From Anaerotruncus sp. (GTDB taxonomy: Bacteria > Bacillota > Clostridia > Oscillospirales > Ruminococcaceae), in the NCBI GenBank assembly GCA_021770005.1, contig JAETRV010000010.1:1-64000 (forward strand): a stretch of DNA of 64,000 nt, written 5' to 3'. The notes under the pieces were generated by a model. That model was given only the letters and a program-made list of their open reading frames with translations, ran no database searches and had not been told where the DNA came from. Every line of letters begins with the position of its first letter. The stretch's first letter is position 1. The translations under genes and the position numbers were made by a program. Positions 39,385 through 49,400 of this stretch are shown here, in pieces.

Positions 39385-40860
39385 TTATCTCGGCTGTACT
39401 TCCAGCGTGAATTCTTGCGGGCCCTGGTCCTTTTCCTTGCTGTAAAGGACCGTCCGGATGCTGCTTTTCAGCAGGCGGTTTTTTCCGGACGCATCCTCTG
39501 TCTCATAAAGATGCAGGATCGTCCGAATCGCTTCGGCCTCTGGATCGTGGGGCTCCTCCTGCATCTGCACAAGCTGGCTTTCCAGACGGTTTGCGGTCTC
39601 GTACAAGGAAATGCGCTTCTGTTCGATTGTATGGAACCTTTTCCGGAAGGTCTCCGGGGTATAGACACCCTGTTCCAATAGATCATGAAGCCTGTCAAGC
39701 TGTCGTTCGACGCTGGAAATTGTTCGGCGCACCTGCTCAAGCGCATGAAGCGTTGCGGTGTTATCGGAGGGAGCGGGAGCCTGCACCTGAATACCGGCCA
39801 ACATCTCCGCGAGCAGGCCGAGCAGTTCCGCTTCGACATAAGCGATGTTGGAGGATTTGCAGTCACATTGCCGGTTGGGGCATTTTAGGTAGCTCCACCG
39901 GCCCTTGGAGGTCTGCACTACCATTCTGGAACCGCACTTTTTGCAGACACAAATTCCGGCGAGCGGGTTCCGCACCACCCCGGTATAGCAGGGCGGATGC
40001 CAACGCTCATGCAGGATTTTGCCTGCCTGCCGCCAGACCGCTTCGTCGATGATCGGGGGATGCAGCCCATCCACGACAATCCAGTCGTCCTCCGGGCGGT
40101 TGGCAGCACTGCGCCCGCTTTTTCCATTGTGGACACCGACGGTGCGGTTATAAAAGATCTTCCCGGCATAGACCGGATTTTTTAGGATGTGCCGGACCGA
40201 AACGGCGGCAAAGCGGTCCGACCGTCTCGGCTGCGCCCCCAGCGCGTTGATCTGATCCGCGATCGCCTGGCACCCAATCCCTTGGTGGACGTACAGGTCA
40301 TAGATCATACGCACAAAATAAGCCTCCTCCTCAACAATCCGGAGGGTCGGCCGTTTCCCGACATGGTCGCGCGCATAACCATATGGAACGCTGGAGACAT
40401 GTCCCCCTTCTTTTACCGTCTGAAGAATACCGCGATGCAGCCGCTTGGTGATCATCTTGTATTCCCTTCGAGAAAGAAAGGTCTTGAATTCGGTCAGTTC
40501 TTCGTCCAGATCGTCGTTGAGGTCATAGACCTTTTCGAGGGTCACGATCTTGGTCCCGGAACATTTGAAGGCATCCAGAATGATCCCTTGATCCCGCATC
40601 CCGCCGCGCCCAAGGCGGTCGATGTCCACACAGAGGACCGAATCATACATCCCGTTTTCCACATCCTCCAGCAGCTGCATCATCTGCGGCCGTAGGTACA
40701 GGCTGTCCCCTGTCACAACCTCTTCATAATAGCGGGCAATCAAAAGCTGATGCTGGTTTGCAGCTGCTTGCAGCTGCATCTTGTGGCGGGAAAGGGTCTC
40801 TTCGAGCGGCTCGCCTGGATCGTCCGAACGGCTTTTGCGCAGATAGACCGCGGATGCCAT
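39385..40860 (-). CDS. Large serine recombinase (resolvase + zinc ribbon + coiled coil)
   Basis: AVYLRKSRSDD, CVDIDRLGRGG, recombinase domain, CVCKKCGSRM..CPNRQCDC. Confidence 0.92.
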   Translation of the reverse strand: MASAVYLRKSRSDDPGEPLEETLSRHKMQLQAAANQHQLLIARYYEEVVTGDSLYLRPQMMQLLEDVENGMYDSVLCVDIDRLGRGGMRDQGIILDAFKCSGTKIVTLEKVYDLNDDLDEELTEFKTFLSRREYKMITKRLHRGILQTVKEGGHVSSVPYGYARDHVGKRPTLRIVEEEAYFVRMIYDLYVHQGIGCQAIADQINALGAQPRRSDRFAAVSVRHILKNPVYAGKIFYNRTVGVHNGKSGRSAANRPEDDWIVVDGLHPPIIDEAVWRQAGKILHERWHPPCYTGVVRNPLAGICVCKKCGSRMVVQTSKGRWSYLKCPNRQCDCKSSNIAYVEAELLGLLAEMLAGIQVQAPAPSDNTATLHALEQVRRTISSVERQLDRLHDLLEQGVYTPETFRKRFHTIEQKRISLYETANRLESQLVQMQEEPHDPEAEAIRTILHLYETEDASGKNRLLKSSIRTVLYSKEKDQGPQEFTLEVQPR

Positions 40861-41092
40861 AGGATCACCCCTGTTTTTGTGGATTCACCTCTATTGTATG
40901 TGGAAGATGCATTTTTTAGAGGTAAAGAAATCCCCCGCATGTTTTTTCGTCTGATCGCGACACGCTTTGCCCGCTCTATCTGCTATAATTTTTGGACGAA
41001 CTACTGTACAAATCCCAGAGAAAGGAGTATACTATATACAAAACCTACAGGTATGTGCAGAGAAAACCTTACAGAAGAAAGGAGCGGGACGG

Positions 41093-41710
41093 ATGGCAAA
41101 GCAGACGATTATCACGATCGGCAGAGAATATGGAAGCGGCGGCAGGGAGATCGGCAGCAAGCTGGCTCAGAAGATGGGGCTTACCTATTATGACAAGGAA
41201 CTGCTGGTACTTGCAGCCAAAGAAAGTGGGATTGCACAGGAGCTTTTTGAGCACAATGACGAGATGCCAGTCAATAGCCTGCTCTATTCCCTGTCGGTCC
41301 ATCCGTATTCGGCGGGAAATCTGGCTGGAATGCAGAATATGCCGCTCACCCAGAAGATGTTTTTGGCGATTTTTGAGGTGATCCAGAAGATCGCCCAGAA
41401 GGAGGACTGCGTCATCGTCGGGCGGTGTGCGGACTATGCGCTGCGCGATTACCCCGATTGTCTGAATGTGTTTGTCCATGCGCCGCTCCCCTACCGGATC
41501 GAGCGGGTCTGCAAGCGCAATGGGCTGGACATGTACGAGGCCAAGGAGCGCATCCTCAGGACCGACAAAAAACGGGCCTCCTATTACAATTCCTACTCCG
41601 ACCGCAAATGGGGAAGCCTGCAAAGCTATCACCTCTCGTTTGACAGCAGCCTGCTCGGGGTAGACGGCTCGGTCGCATTGATTCAGCATTTTGTGCAGTC
41701 GCGGCTGTGA
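41093..41710 (+). CDS. Cytidylate kinase-like family protein, paralogue 1
   Basis: MAKQTIITIGREYGSGGREIGSKLAQKMGLTYYDKELL, CVIVGRCADYALRD. Confidence 0.88.
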   Translation: MAKQTIITIGREYGSGGREIGSKLAQKMGLTYYDKELLVLAAKESGIAQELFEHNDEMPVNSLLYSLSVHPYSAGNLAGMQNMPLTQKMFLAIFEVIQKIAQKEDCVIVGRCADYALRDYPDCLNVFVHAPLPYRIERVCKRNGLDMYEAKERILRTDKKRASYYNSYSDRKWGSLQSYHLSFDSSLLGVDGSVALIQHFVQSRL

Positions 41711-41874
41711 GTGACGATAGCGAAGGGCGGCGGCCAGAAAATCATAACGAGAAGTTTCGCCAGCCTTTTCAAAGGCTGCGGGGTCGAGGGGCAGAATCCC
41801 CGCCGCTTGCCCCAGTGCGAGGGCTGAGGGGATAGGGCTTGTCCTACCAGAATGGAAAGGAAGAACGAAATGCA

Positions 41875-42102
41875 ATGTATAGATATATCATCGACAGGAT
41901 CGAAGGAAGGTTCGCTGTAATCGAAGGCGAGAACGGCGAGATGAGCGGGGTGGAACTTTCCCGGCTGCCGCAGGGGGTTTCCGAAGGAAGCGTAGTAATC
42001 CACCACATAGGGGAGTGGAGCGTGGACGCCGAGGAGACCGAGGCGAGGCGCGCACGGATGCGCGAAAGGCTGCGCCGCTTGACCAGGGGCGCGGAGGAGT
42101 GA
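41875..42102 (+). CDS. DUF3006-like small protein
   Basis: MYRYIIDRIEGRFAVIEGENGEMSGVELSRLPQGVSEGSVV. Confidence 0.7.
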   Translation: MYRYIIDRIEGRFAVIEGENGEMSGVELSRLPQGVSEGSVVIHHIGEWSVDAEETEARRARMRERLRRLTRGAEE

Positions 42103-42115
42103 CCACACAGCTGGG

Positions 42116-42157
42116 ACGGCAGCGCAAAAGCGTGCCGTCCCGCTTTTTGTCCGTAAG
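42116..42157 (+). terminator. Rho-independent terminator
   Basis: gggacggcagcgcaaaagcgtgccgtcccgcttttt. Confidence 0.8.
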
Positions 42158-42195
42158 AAAGGCGGAACTTTTTTAGGAGGGATCGGTGGAATCTT

Positions 42196-43365
42196 ATGGT
42201 AAATCTTTTGGTGCGCCTGTTCGTCAAAAATAGCGAGCAGACGCATCTGCCCGAAGTGCGCGGCCGGTATGGGATGCTGAGCGGCGGGGTGGGGATCGTC
42301 CTCAACCTCTGCCTGTTTGCCGCAAAATTCCTTGCGGGGCTGTTCGCTTCCTCAATCGCGATCACTGCCGACGCGTTCAACAACCTTTCGGACGCGGGCA
42401 GCTCGGTTGTCACGCTGGTGGGGTTCCGGATGGCGTGCGCTCCTGCTGACAGCGAGCATCCGTTTGGACATGGGCGGATCGAATATGTCTCGGGGTTGGC
42501 GGTCTCGGTGGCAATCCTGCTGGTCGGGGTAGAGCTGGGAAAAAGCTCGGTGGAAAAAATCCTGCATCCCGAAGCGATCCAATTCAACACGCTGTCCATG
42601 GGGATTCTGGCGGTTTCGGTGGTGGTTAAACTCTGGATGTGTTGGTTCAACCGGTCGCTTGGCAACCGGATCGGTTCCACCGCAATGCGTGCCACCGCGA
42701 TGGACAGCCTGACCGATGCGGTGGCAACAGCGGCAGTTGCTGCCGGTACGGTGATCGGGCACCTGTCCGGGCTGCTGCTTGACGGTTGGATCGGCCTGCT
42801 GGTGGCCGCGTTTATCCTGTATACCGGCTATCACACCGCCAAGGACAGCCTTTCGCCGCTGCTTGGCCAGACGCCTGACCCGGAATTTGTGAACCAGATC
42901 GCTGAAACGGTGATGCGTCACGATGAGGTAATCGGGATGCACGACCTGATTGTGCACGATTACGGGCCGGGGCGGCGGATTATCTCGCTGCACGCAGAGA
43001 TGCCCTGCACAATGGATGTGCTCGTCATGCACGATGCGACCGATCTGCTCGAGCTGGAGCTGCGTCACAAGTTCAACTGCGAGGTGACCATCCATATGGA
43101 CCCGATCGAGGTGAACAATCAGGCGATTACCGATATGCGCAAACGCCTGGCCGCGCTGGTGCAGGAGATCGACCCCGCCCTTTCCATCCATGATTTCCGG
43201 ATGGTCTGGGGAAAGAGCCACACCAACCTGATCTTTGACCTGCTGGTCCCTTATCAGTTCCCGATGAGCAATTCCGAAGTTTCCAAGCTGGTGCAGGAGC
43301 GGGTGCGCCAGATGGAGGACGGGCAGTATTTTGCGGTGGTCAAGGTCGAGCAGGCATTTGTCTGA
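42196..43365 (+). CDS. Cation diffusion facilitator family transporter
   Basis: SIAITADAFNNLSDAGSSVVTL, HPFGHGRIEYVSGL, C-terminal MTP domain. Confidence 0.94.
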   Translation: MVNLLVRLFVKNSEQTHLPEVRGRYGMLSGGVGIVLNLCLFAAKFLAGLFASSIAITADAFNNLSDAGSSVVTLVGFRMACAPADSEHPFGHGRIEYVSGLAVSVAILLVGVELGKSSVEKILHPEAIQFNTLSMGILAVSVVVKLWMCWFNRSLGNRIGSTAMRATAMDSLTDAVATAAVAAGTVIGHLSGLLLDGWIGLLVAAFILYTGYHTAKDSLSPLLGQTPDPEFVNQIAETVMRHDEVIGMHDLIVHDYGPGRRIISLHAEMPCTMDVLVMHDATDLLELELRHKFNCEVTIHMDPIEVNNQAITDMRKRLAALVQEIDPALSIHDFRMVWGKSHTNLIFDLLVPYQFPMSNSEVSKLVQERVRQMEDGQYFAVVKVEQAFV

Positions 43366-43455
43366 ATCTTGAGGATGGAGCAGACGCCGCCTGGGCGGAT
43401 ACATACCGTGGCAAAAAACAGCGAAGCCGGGGCTGATCCAGCCCCGGCCTCAAGA

Positions 43456-43602
43456 TTATTTTTCGGATTCTTTCCGCTCCATCAGCTGCTCGGCATCCAG
43501 CTCGAGCGGGGCGCTGTCCCCTTGCTCCAACGCATGGATCCCGGCGTCAATCAGCCGGAGCAGCGCTTCGTTTTCGGGCAGCGGTTCACTGTTCAACCCC
43601 AT
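43456..43602 (-). CDS. 48-aa small ORF overlapping the 3' end of the DtxR-like gene
   Basis: MGLNSEPLPENEALLRLIDAGIHALEQGDSAPLELDAEQLMERKESEK*; below the ORF-track size cutoff. Confidence 0.5.
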   Translation of the reverse strand: MGLNSEPLPENEALLRLIDAGIHALEQGDSAPLELDAEQLMERKESEK

Positions 43603-43981
43603 CGCTTTCTCCCCCCTTTTCGTGCGCTTTCAGATATGCTTTTACCCCTTCGAACGTCTCATCACTGATGATATGCTCGATCCGGCAGGCGTCCTGGCTG
43701 GCCGTTTCGGGGCAAACCCCCAGAACAGACTCCAAAAAGCGGGAGAGCAGCAGATGCCGCTCATAAATCGCTTCGGCTTTTGCGCGCCCGGATTCGGTGA
43801 GCAGGATGCGTCCGGTGTCTTCCATGACGATCAGGCCATCCCGCCGCAAAATCGACATCGCCCGGCTGACGCTGGGTTTGGTATAATCGAGCTCGTTTGC
43901 AATGTCGATCGACCGCACCGACCCGTTGCGGTTTTCCAAAACGAGGATGGTTTCCAGATAATTTTCTCCCGACTCGTGCAT
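43586..43981 (-). CDS. DtxR/MntR family metal-dependent transcriptional regulator
   Basis: MHESGENYLETILVLENRNGSVRSIDIANELDYTKPSVSRAMSILRRDGLIVMEDTGRILLTESG. Confidence 0.9.
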   Translation of the reverse strand: MHESGENYLETILVLENRNGSVRSIDIANELDYTKPSVSRAMSILRRDGLIVMEDTGRILLTESGRAKAEAIYERHLLLSRFLESVLGVCPETASQDACRIEHIISDETFEGVKAYLKAHEKGGESDGVEQ

Positions 43982-44082
43982 GGCGCGCCCTCCTGCTTCC
44001 AAAAGTATCATCCATAGTTTAACATAAACCGCGGGCCTACGCAAGGGAAAGGGCGCTGCCCAGGGCAAAAAGGCCCCGGGGG

Positions 44083-44541
44083 TCAGCCTTTTTCGAACCA
44101 TGCGGTCAGCTGCATCTTGCTTCCCGGCTTGGAACCATCGTAATAATTGACATCCCCGGTTTTCCCGCATACCCGGATTTTGAGGCGGTCTCCATCTGCC
44201 GCAAGAATCTCCATCCGGTTATCCACAGCCGGCTGATGCTCGGCATAGTAAAAGGTTCCATCCACCTCTTCCGCCCCGTTGGGTTGCTCCAAAGAAAATC
44301 CAGTTTGTAATTGATCGGCCAAAATTTCATTTTTGTAGAAATTGATCTCCCAAATAGGCTCCGCTTTCAGCGCCTGTGTATCTTCATGCAGATGGGTCCC
44401 TTTGGCAAACCGCATCTCAAGGCAAAACATGTCCGGATCTTCCCCGGTTCCATCCCCTTTAATCAAATGCCACACCGCCTGTTTTACGGGGTAGGTCTCC
44501 ACACCGCAAAACCGTTCCAGATAAAAAACCTGTTCCTGCAT
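44083..44541 (-). CDS. Hypothetical protein (152 aa)
   Basis: Intact ORF with codon structure; family not recognised. Confidence 0.55.
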   Translation of the reverse strand: MQEQVFYLERFCGVETYPVKQAVWHLIKGDGTGEDPDMFCLEMRFAKGTHLHEDTQALKAEPIWEINFYKNEILADQLQTGFSLEQPNGAEEVDGTFYYAEHQPAVDNRMEILAADGDRLKIRVCGKTGDVNYYDGSKPGSKMQLTAWFEKG

Positions 44542-44685
44542 CGGTCATCCCTCCGAAGCCATCTTATCGCGGGGAGCTGCGGTTGTCAAGCATCCGGCCT
44601 GACCACCTAGGGATTGTCTGAAAAATCGAAAAAAGCGGCTGGAATCCGCTGGAAATACAAAAGCAAATCGAAAGGAAGTGGAGCG

Positions 44686-46173
44686 ATGAAACGCTATATC
44701 CTCGCGCTCGATCAGGGGACAACCAGTTCCCGCGCGATTCTGTTCGACCGGGATCAGACGATCGTTGAGATGGCGCAGAAGGAGTTCACCCAGCTTTACC
44801 CGCAGGAGGGATGGGTGGAACACGACCCGATGGAGATCTACTCCTCCCAGTATGCGGTGATGATGGAGGTGATCGCCAAAAGCGGGGTGGATGTCTCCGA
44901 GATCGCGGGGATCGGGATCACCAACCAGCGGGAGACCACTATCCTTTGGGACCGCAATACCGGCCGGCCGATCTACCATGCGATTGTCTGGCAGTGCCGG
45001 CGCACCGCCGGGATCGTCGACCAGCTCAAAGCGGATGGGCACACCGAATATATCCGGCAGTCCACCGGACTGATTCCGGACGCCTATTTTTCCGCCACCA
45101 AGGTCAAATGGATTCTCGACCATGTCGAGGGGGCGCGGGAACGTGCGCGCCGGGGGGAAATCCTGTTTGGTACGGTGGATAGTTGGCTGATCTGGAAACT
45201 AACCGGCGGGGCAGTCCATGTGACCGACTATACCAATGCGTCCCGCACCATGCTCTATAACATCAAGACCCTCGAATGGGATTCAAAATTACTCGACATT
45301 TTGGATATTCCATCTGAAATATTACCAAAAGTACATAACTCCAGCGAAATCTACGGGTATACAGTGATCCAGGACACCCAGATTCCGATTGCAGGAATCG
45401 CGGGTGACCAGCAGGCGGCGCTGTTTGGGCAGACCTGTTTCGGAAAAGGGGAAGCGAAAAATACCTATGGTACCGGCTGTTTTCTGTTGATGAACACGGG
45501 CGGTACCCCCTGTGACAGCAAAAACGGCCTGCTCACCACAATCGCAATCGGTCTAAATGGGAAGGTGCAGTATGCGCTTGAGGGCAGCGTCTTTGTAGGC
45601 GGTGCGGTGATCCAATGGCTGCGCGATGAGCTGCGGTTCATCACCGAAAGCCGGGACGCAGAGTATTACGCGCGCAAGGCTGACAGCACCGGAGGCGTCT
45701 ATATTGTACCCGCGTTCACCGGGCTGGGTGCGCCCTATTGGGATATGTACGCGCGGGGGTGTATTGTCGGGCTGACTCGGGGTACCAAGCGGGAGCATTT
45801 GATCCGAGCGGCACAGGAGTCGATTGCCTACCAGAGTATGGAACTGGTCGAAGCGATGGAAAAGGATACCGGTACGCCGATGTCTGAGCTGAATGTGGAC
45901 GGCGGCGCGAGCCGGGATACGTTCCTGATGCAGTTTCAGGCGGATGTGCTGAACAAGCCGGTATGCCGTCCGCAGATTCAAGAGACAACCGCGCTGGGCG
46001 CCGCCTATCTGGCCGGTTTGGCAACCGGGGTCTGGAAGGATCAGGAGGAGATTAAGCAGATGCGCGGCAATGCGGTGCATTTCCTCCCAAACATGGATTC
46101 CCAAACCCGTGAAACGCTGGTGCGCGGTTGGAAAAAAGCGGTTGGCCGTTCCCTCGACTGGGCAGAGCATTAG
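44686..46173 (+). CDS. glpK: Glycerol kinase
   Basis: [54 protein letters not shown]. Confidence 0.96.
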   Translation: MKRYILALDQGTTSSRAILFDRDQTIVEMAQKEFTQLYPQEGWVEHDPMEIYSSQYAVMMEVIAKSGVDVSEIAGIGITNQRETTILWDRNTGRPIYHAIVWQCRRTAGIVDQLKADGHTEYIRQSTGLIPDAYFSATKVKWILDHVEGARERARRGEILFGTVDSWLIWKLTGGAVHVTDYTNASRTMLYNIKTLEWDSKLLDILDIPSEILPKVHNSSEIYGYTVIQDTQIPIAGIAGDQQAALFGQTCFGKGEAKNTYGTGCFLLMNTGGTPCDSKNGLLTTIAIGLNGKVQYALEGSVFVGGAVIQWLRDELRFITESRDAEYYARKADSTGGVYIVPAFTGLGAPYWDMYARGCIVGLTRGTKREHLIRAAQESIAYQSMELVEAMEKDTGTPMSELNVDGGASRDTFLMQFQADVLNKPVCRPQIQETTALGAAYLAGLATGVWKDQEEIKQMRGNAVHFLPNMDSQTRETLVRGWKKAVGRSLDWAEH

Positions 46174-46421
46174 TCTCCCTTTTCCCCTTGACCGAAAGGC
46201 CGGGGGGAATTTGTATTCCCAACCCCTTATTACCTGCCAAGCGCCCAGCCGCCACATTCGGCTCTGGCGCGGACCCATACAGAACGGTTGGATTCCGGCC
46301 ATTGTTCCCTATTTTTCTACTGATTCTGTATTTTATAGCCAAATAACTTGTTCCTGTTTCATAAATGTGTTACAATGACTGCAAAGCAGCGGAGGAAATT
46401 TCAACCGACAGGGAGCAGGGT

Positions 46422-49400
46422 ATGGCGGCATCCATCGTATTTATCGACAGCGAAATCGGCATGACAGACGGAAAGGTCATGGACCTGGGGGCAATCCGGC
46501 AGGATGGCGCCTGTTTTCATTCTGCCTCGTTACAGGATTTCTCCGCCTTTCTCTCCGGCTCCGATTTCATATGTGGCCACAATATCATCCATCATGACCT
46601 GAACTATATCCAGAGGCAGCACAATATCCCGATTCCGGCAGGCATCGTGGACACCCTCTACCTCTCTCCCCTGTTGTTCCCGCAAAGGCCCTACCACGCG
46701 CTTTTGAAGGATGATAAGCTTCAGGCGGACGAGCTGAACAATCCGCTCAATGACGCCCAGAAGGCGCGGAAGCTCTTTTTTGATGAGGTGAACGCCTTTT
46801 CTGAACTGCGCCCCAATCTCGGGCAGATTTACTATGGCCTGCTGAACCAGTTCGAAGAGTTCAAAGGCTTTTTCGCATACATAGGCTACCAGCCGCGCCC
46901 CCTGAACCTCCCGGAGCTGATCCAAGCGGAATTCTCGGGTAGGGTTTGCGAGCATGCGGATATCCGCCTCCTGATTGCGGAACATCCCATCGCATTGGCC
47001 TACGCGCTGGCCTTGATCGATACCAATGATTCCCATTCGATCACCCCGCCATGGCTGACCCAGAACTATCCGCAGATCGGGTTTGTGATCAAGGCGCTTC
47101 GCGGCACCCCCTGTCGGGCCGGCTGTGCCTATTGTACCGGCGCCCTGAACATCCACCGGAAACTGAACGAATTTTTTGGTTTTGATGGGTTCCGCACCTA
47201 TGGCGGCGAGCCGCTTCAGGAAAGGGCGGCACAGGCGGCGGTGGATGGGAAATCGCTGCTCTCGGTGTTCCCCACCGGAGGCGGGAAGTCGGTCACCTTC
47301 CAGCTGCCCGCCCTGATGGCTGGGCAGGCGGAGCATGGGCTTACCGTCGTAATCTCCCCGTTGCAATCACTGATGAAGGACCAGGTGGACAACCTGAACG
47401 AGCGGGGGATCGCCGACGCCGTTACGGTGAACGGGCTTCTCAGCCCTATCGAACGGGCCGAGGCGCTGGAACGGGTCGCAAGCGGGCGGGCCTCGCTGTT
47501 TTACCTATCGCCGGAACAACTGCGCTCCCGCACCATCGAGAAGCTGCTCTATTCCCGCAATGTGGTCCGCTTCGTCATTGATGAAGCGCACTGTTTTTCC
47601 GCCTGGGGGCAGGACTTCCGGGTGGACTACCTGTATATCGGGGACTTTATCCGCGAGCTACAGGAGAAAAAACAGATGCATACCCCGATCCCGGTTTCCT
47701 GCTTTACGGCAACCGCAAAGCAGAAGGTCATCAGCGACATCCGCGATTATTTCAAGGAAAAACTGGGGGTGGACCTCGAGCTGTTTGCATCTGCTGCTGT
47801 GCGGGAAAATCTGCATTACGTTGTGCTGCATCAGGAAACGGAGGATGAAAAATACAATACGCTCCGCTCGCTGATCGAAACGCACCCCTGCCCAACGATC
47901 GTCTACGTCTCCCGGACCAAGCGGTCGAAGCAGCTCGCAGAAAAGCTGACAGGCGACGGCTTTCCCGCGCGCCCGTTCTACGGCAAGATGGAGCCCAGCG
48001 AAAAGGTGGAAAACCAGGAAGCTTTCATCCGCAACGAGGTCCGGGTGATCGTCGCCACCTCCGCTTTTGGCATGGGCGTCGATAAAAAGGATGTTGGGCT
48101 TGTGGTCCACTACGATATCTCGGATTCCCTCGAAAACTATGTGCAGGAAGCGGGTAGGGCAGGGCGTGACCCCGCCCTTTCCGCCGAATGCTATGTCCTG
48201 TTCAACGATAACGACCTGGACAAGCATTTCCTCCTGCTGAACCAGACCAAACTGAGCATCAGTGAAATCCAGCAGGTTTGGAAAGCCATAAAGGACCAGA
48301 CCAAAAACCGCGCTACCGTCTGCTGTTCCCCGCTGGAAATCGCGCGGCAGGCGGGGTGGGACGATTCGGTCAGCGATATTGAAAGCCGGGTCAAATCCGC
48401 TGTCGCCGCGCTCGAGAACGCGGGGTATGTCAAACGCGGGCGAAACGTACCCCACATTTACGCAACCAGCATCTTCCCCAAGAATATGGTGGAGGCCAGC
48501 TTCAAGATCGACCGTTCCAAACTGTTCTCCCATTCTCAGAAGACCAGCGCCAAGCGGATCATTCAGCATCTCATCTCCTCCCGCAGCCGTGCGGTTGCGG
48601 GAAACGATGACGCGGAATCCCGCGTCGATTATCTCGCCGACATCCTGGGAATCCCCAAGTTCGAGGTGATAGAATGCGTCAACCTGATGCGTCAGGCCGG
48701 GCTTCTGGCCGACTCGAGGGACATGTCCGCCTTTCTCTTCAAGAACGACACACAGAACCGCTCCGCCTTGATGCTCGGTCGTTTTGCCCGGCTGGAACGG
48801 TTCCTGCTCTCCAAGATCGGGGAACAGGAGAATGGCTTTGCACTGAAAGAGCTGAACGAAGAGGCTGCGCGCGAAGGGATCGCCTATACTTCGGTCAAAA
48901 ATATCCGCACCATCCTCTATTATCTGACGATCAAAGGCTACATCACCAAACGGGAGTACTACGACCAGCAATATGCGGTTGTGATTCCGCTGGTGGAATC
49001 TTCCAAGCTGGTTGAAAAGTTCCAGAAGCGGGTGGACCTCTGCCAGTTTATCGTGAAAAAACTGTACGCCCTCAGCGTCCCCTCCGATTCCTCGGAGGAG
49101 AAAGGCGAAACCTTTGTCCAGTTTTCACTGGTCGGGTTGTACCAGGACTATCTTGCACAGTCCAAGGGCAACCCCTCGGTCCCCAAAATTTCCCTCAAAG
49201 ATGTGGAGGATGCGCTTTTGTATCTGTCCAAAATTGGCGCCATGCGGCTGGAAGGCGGGTTCCTCGTTCTTTATAATGGTATGGAGATCAACCGGCTGGT
49301 CCTTGACAATAAAATCCGTTATAAAGTGGAGGACTATAAAACGCTGAATGCGCACTATAAACAGAAAATCCAGCAGATCCACATTGTCGGTGAATACGCA

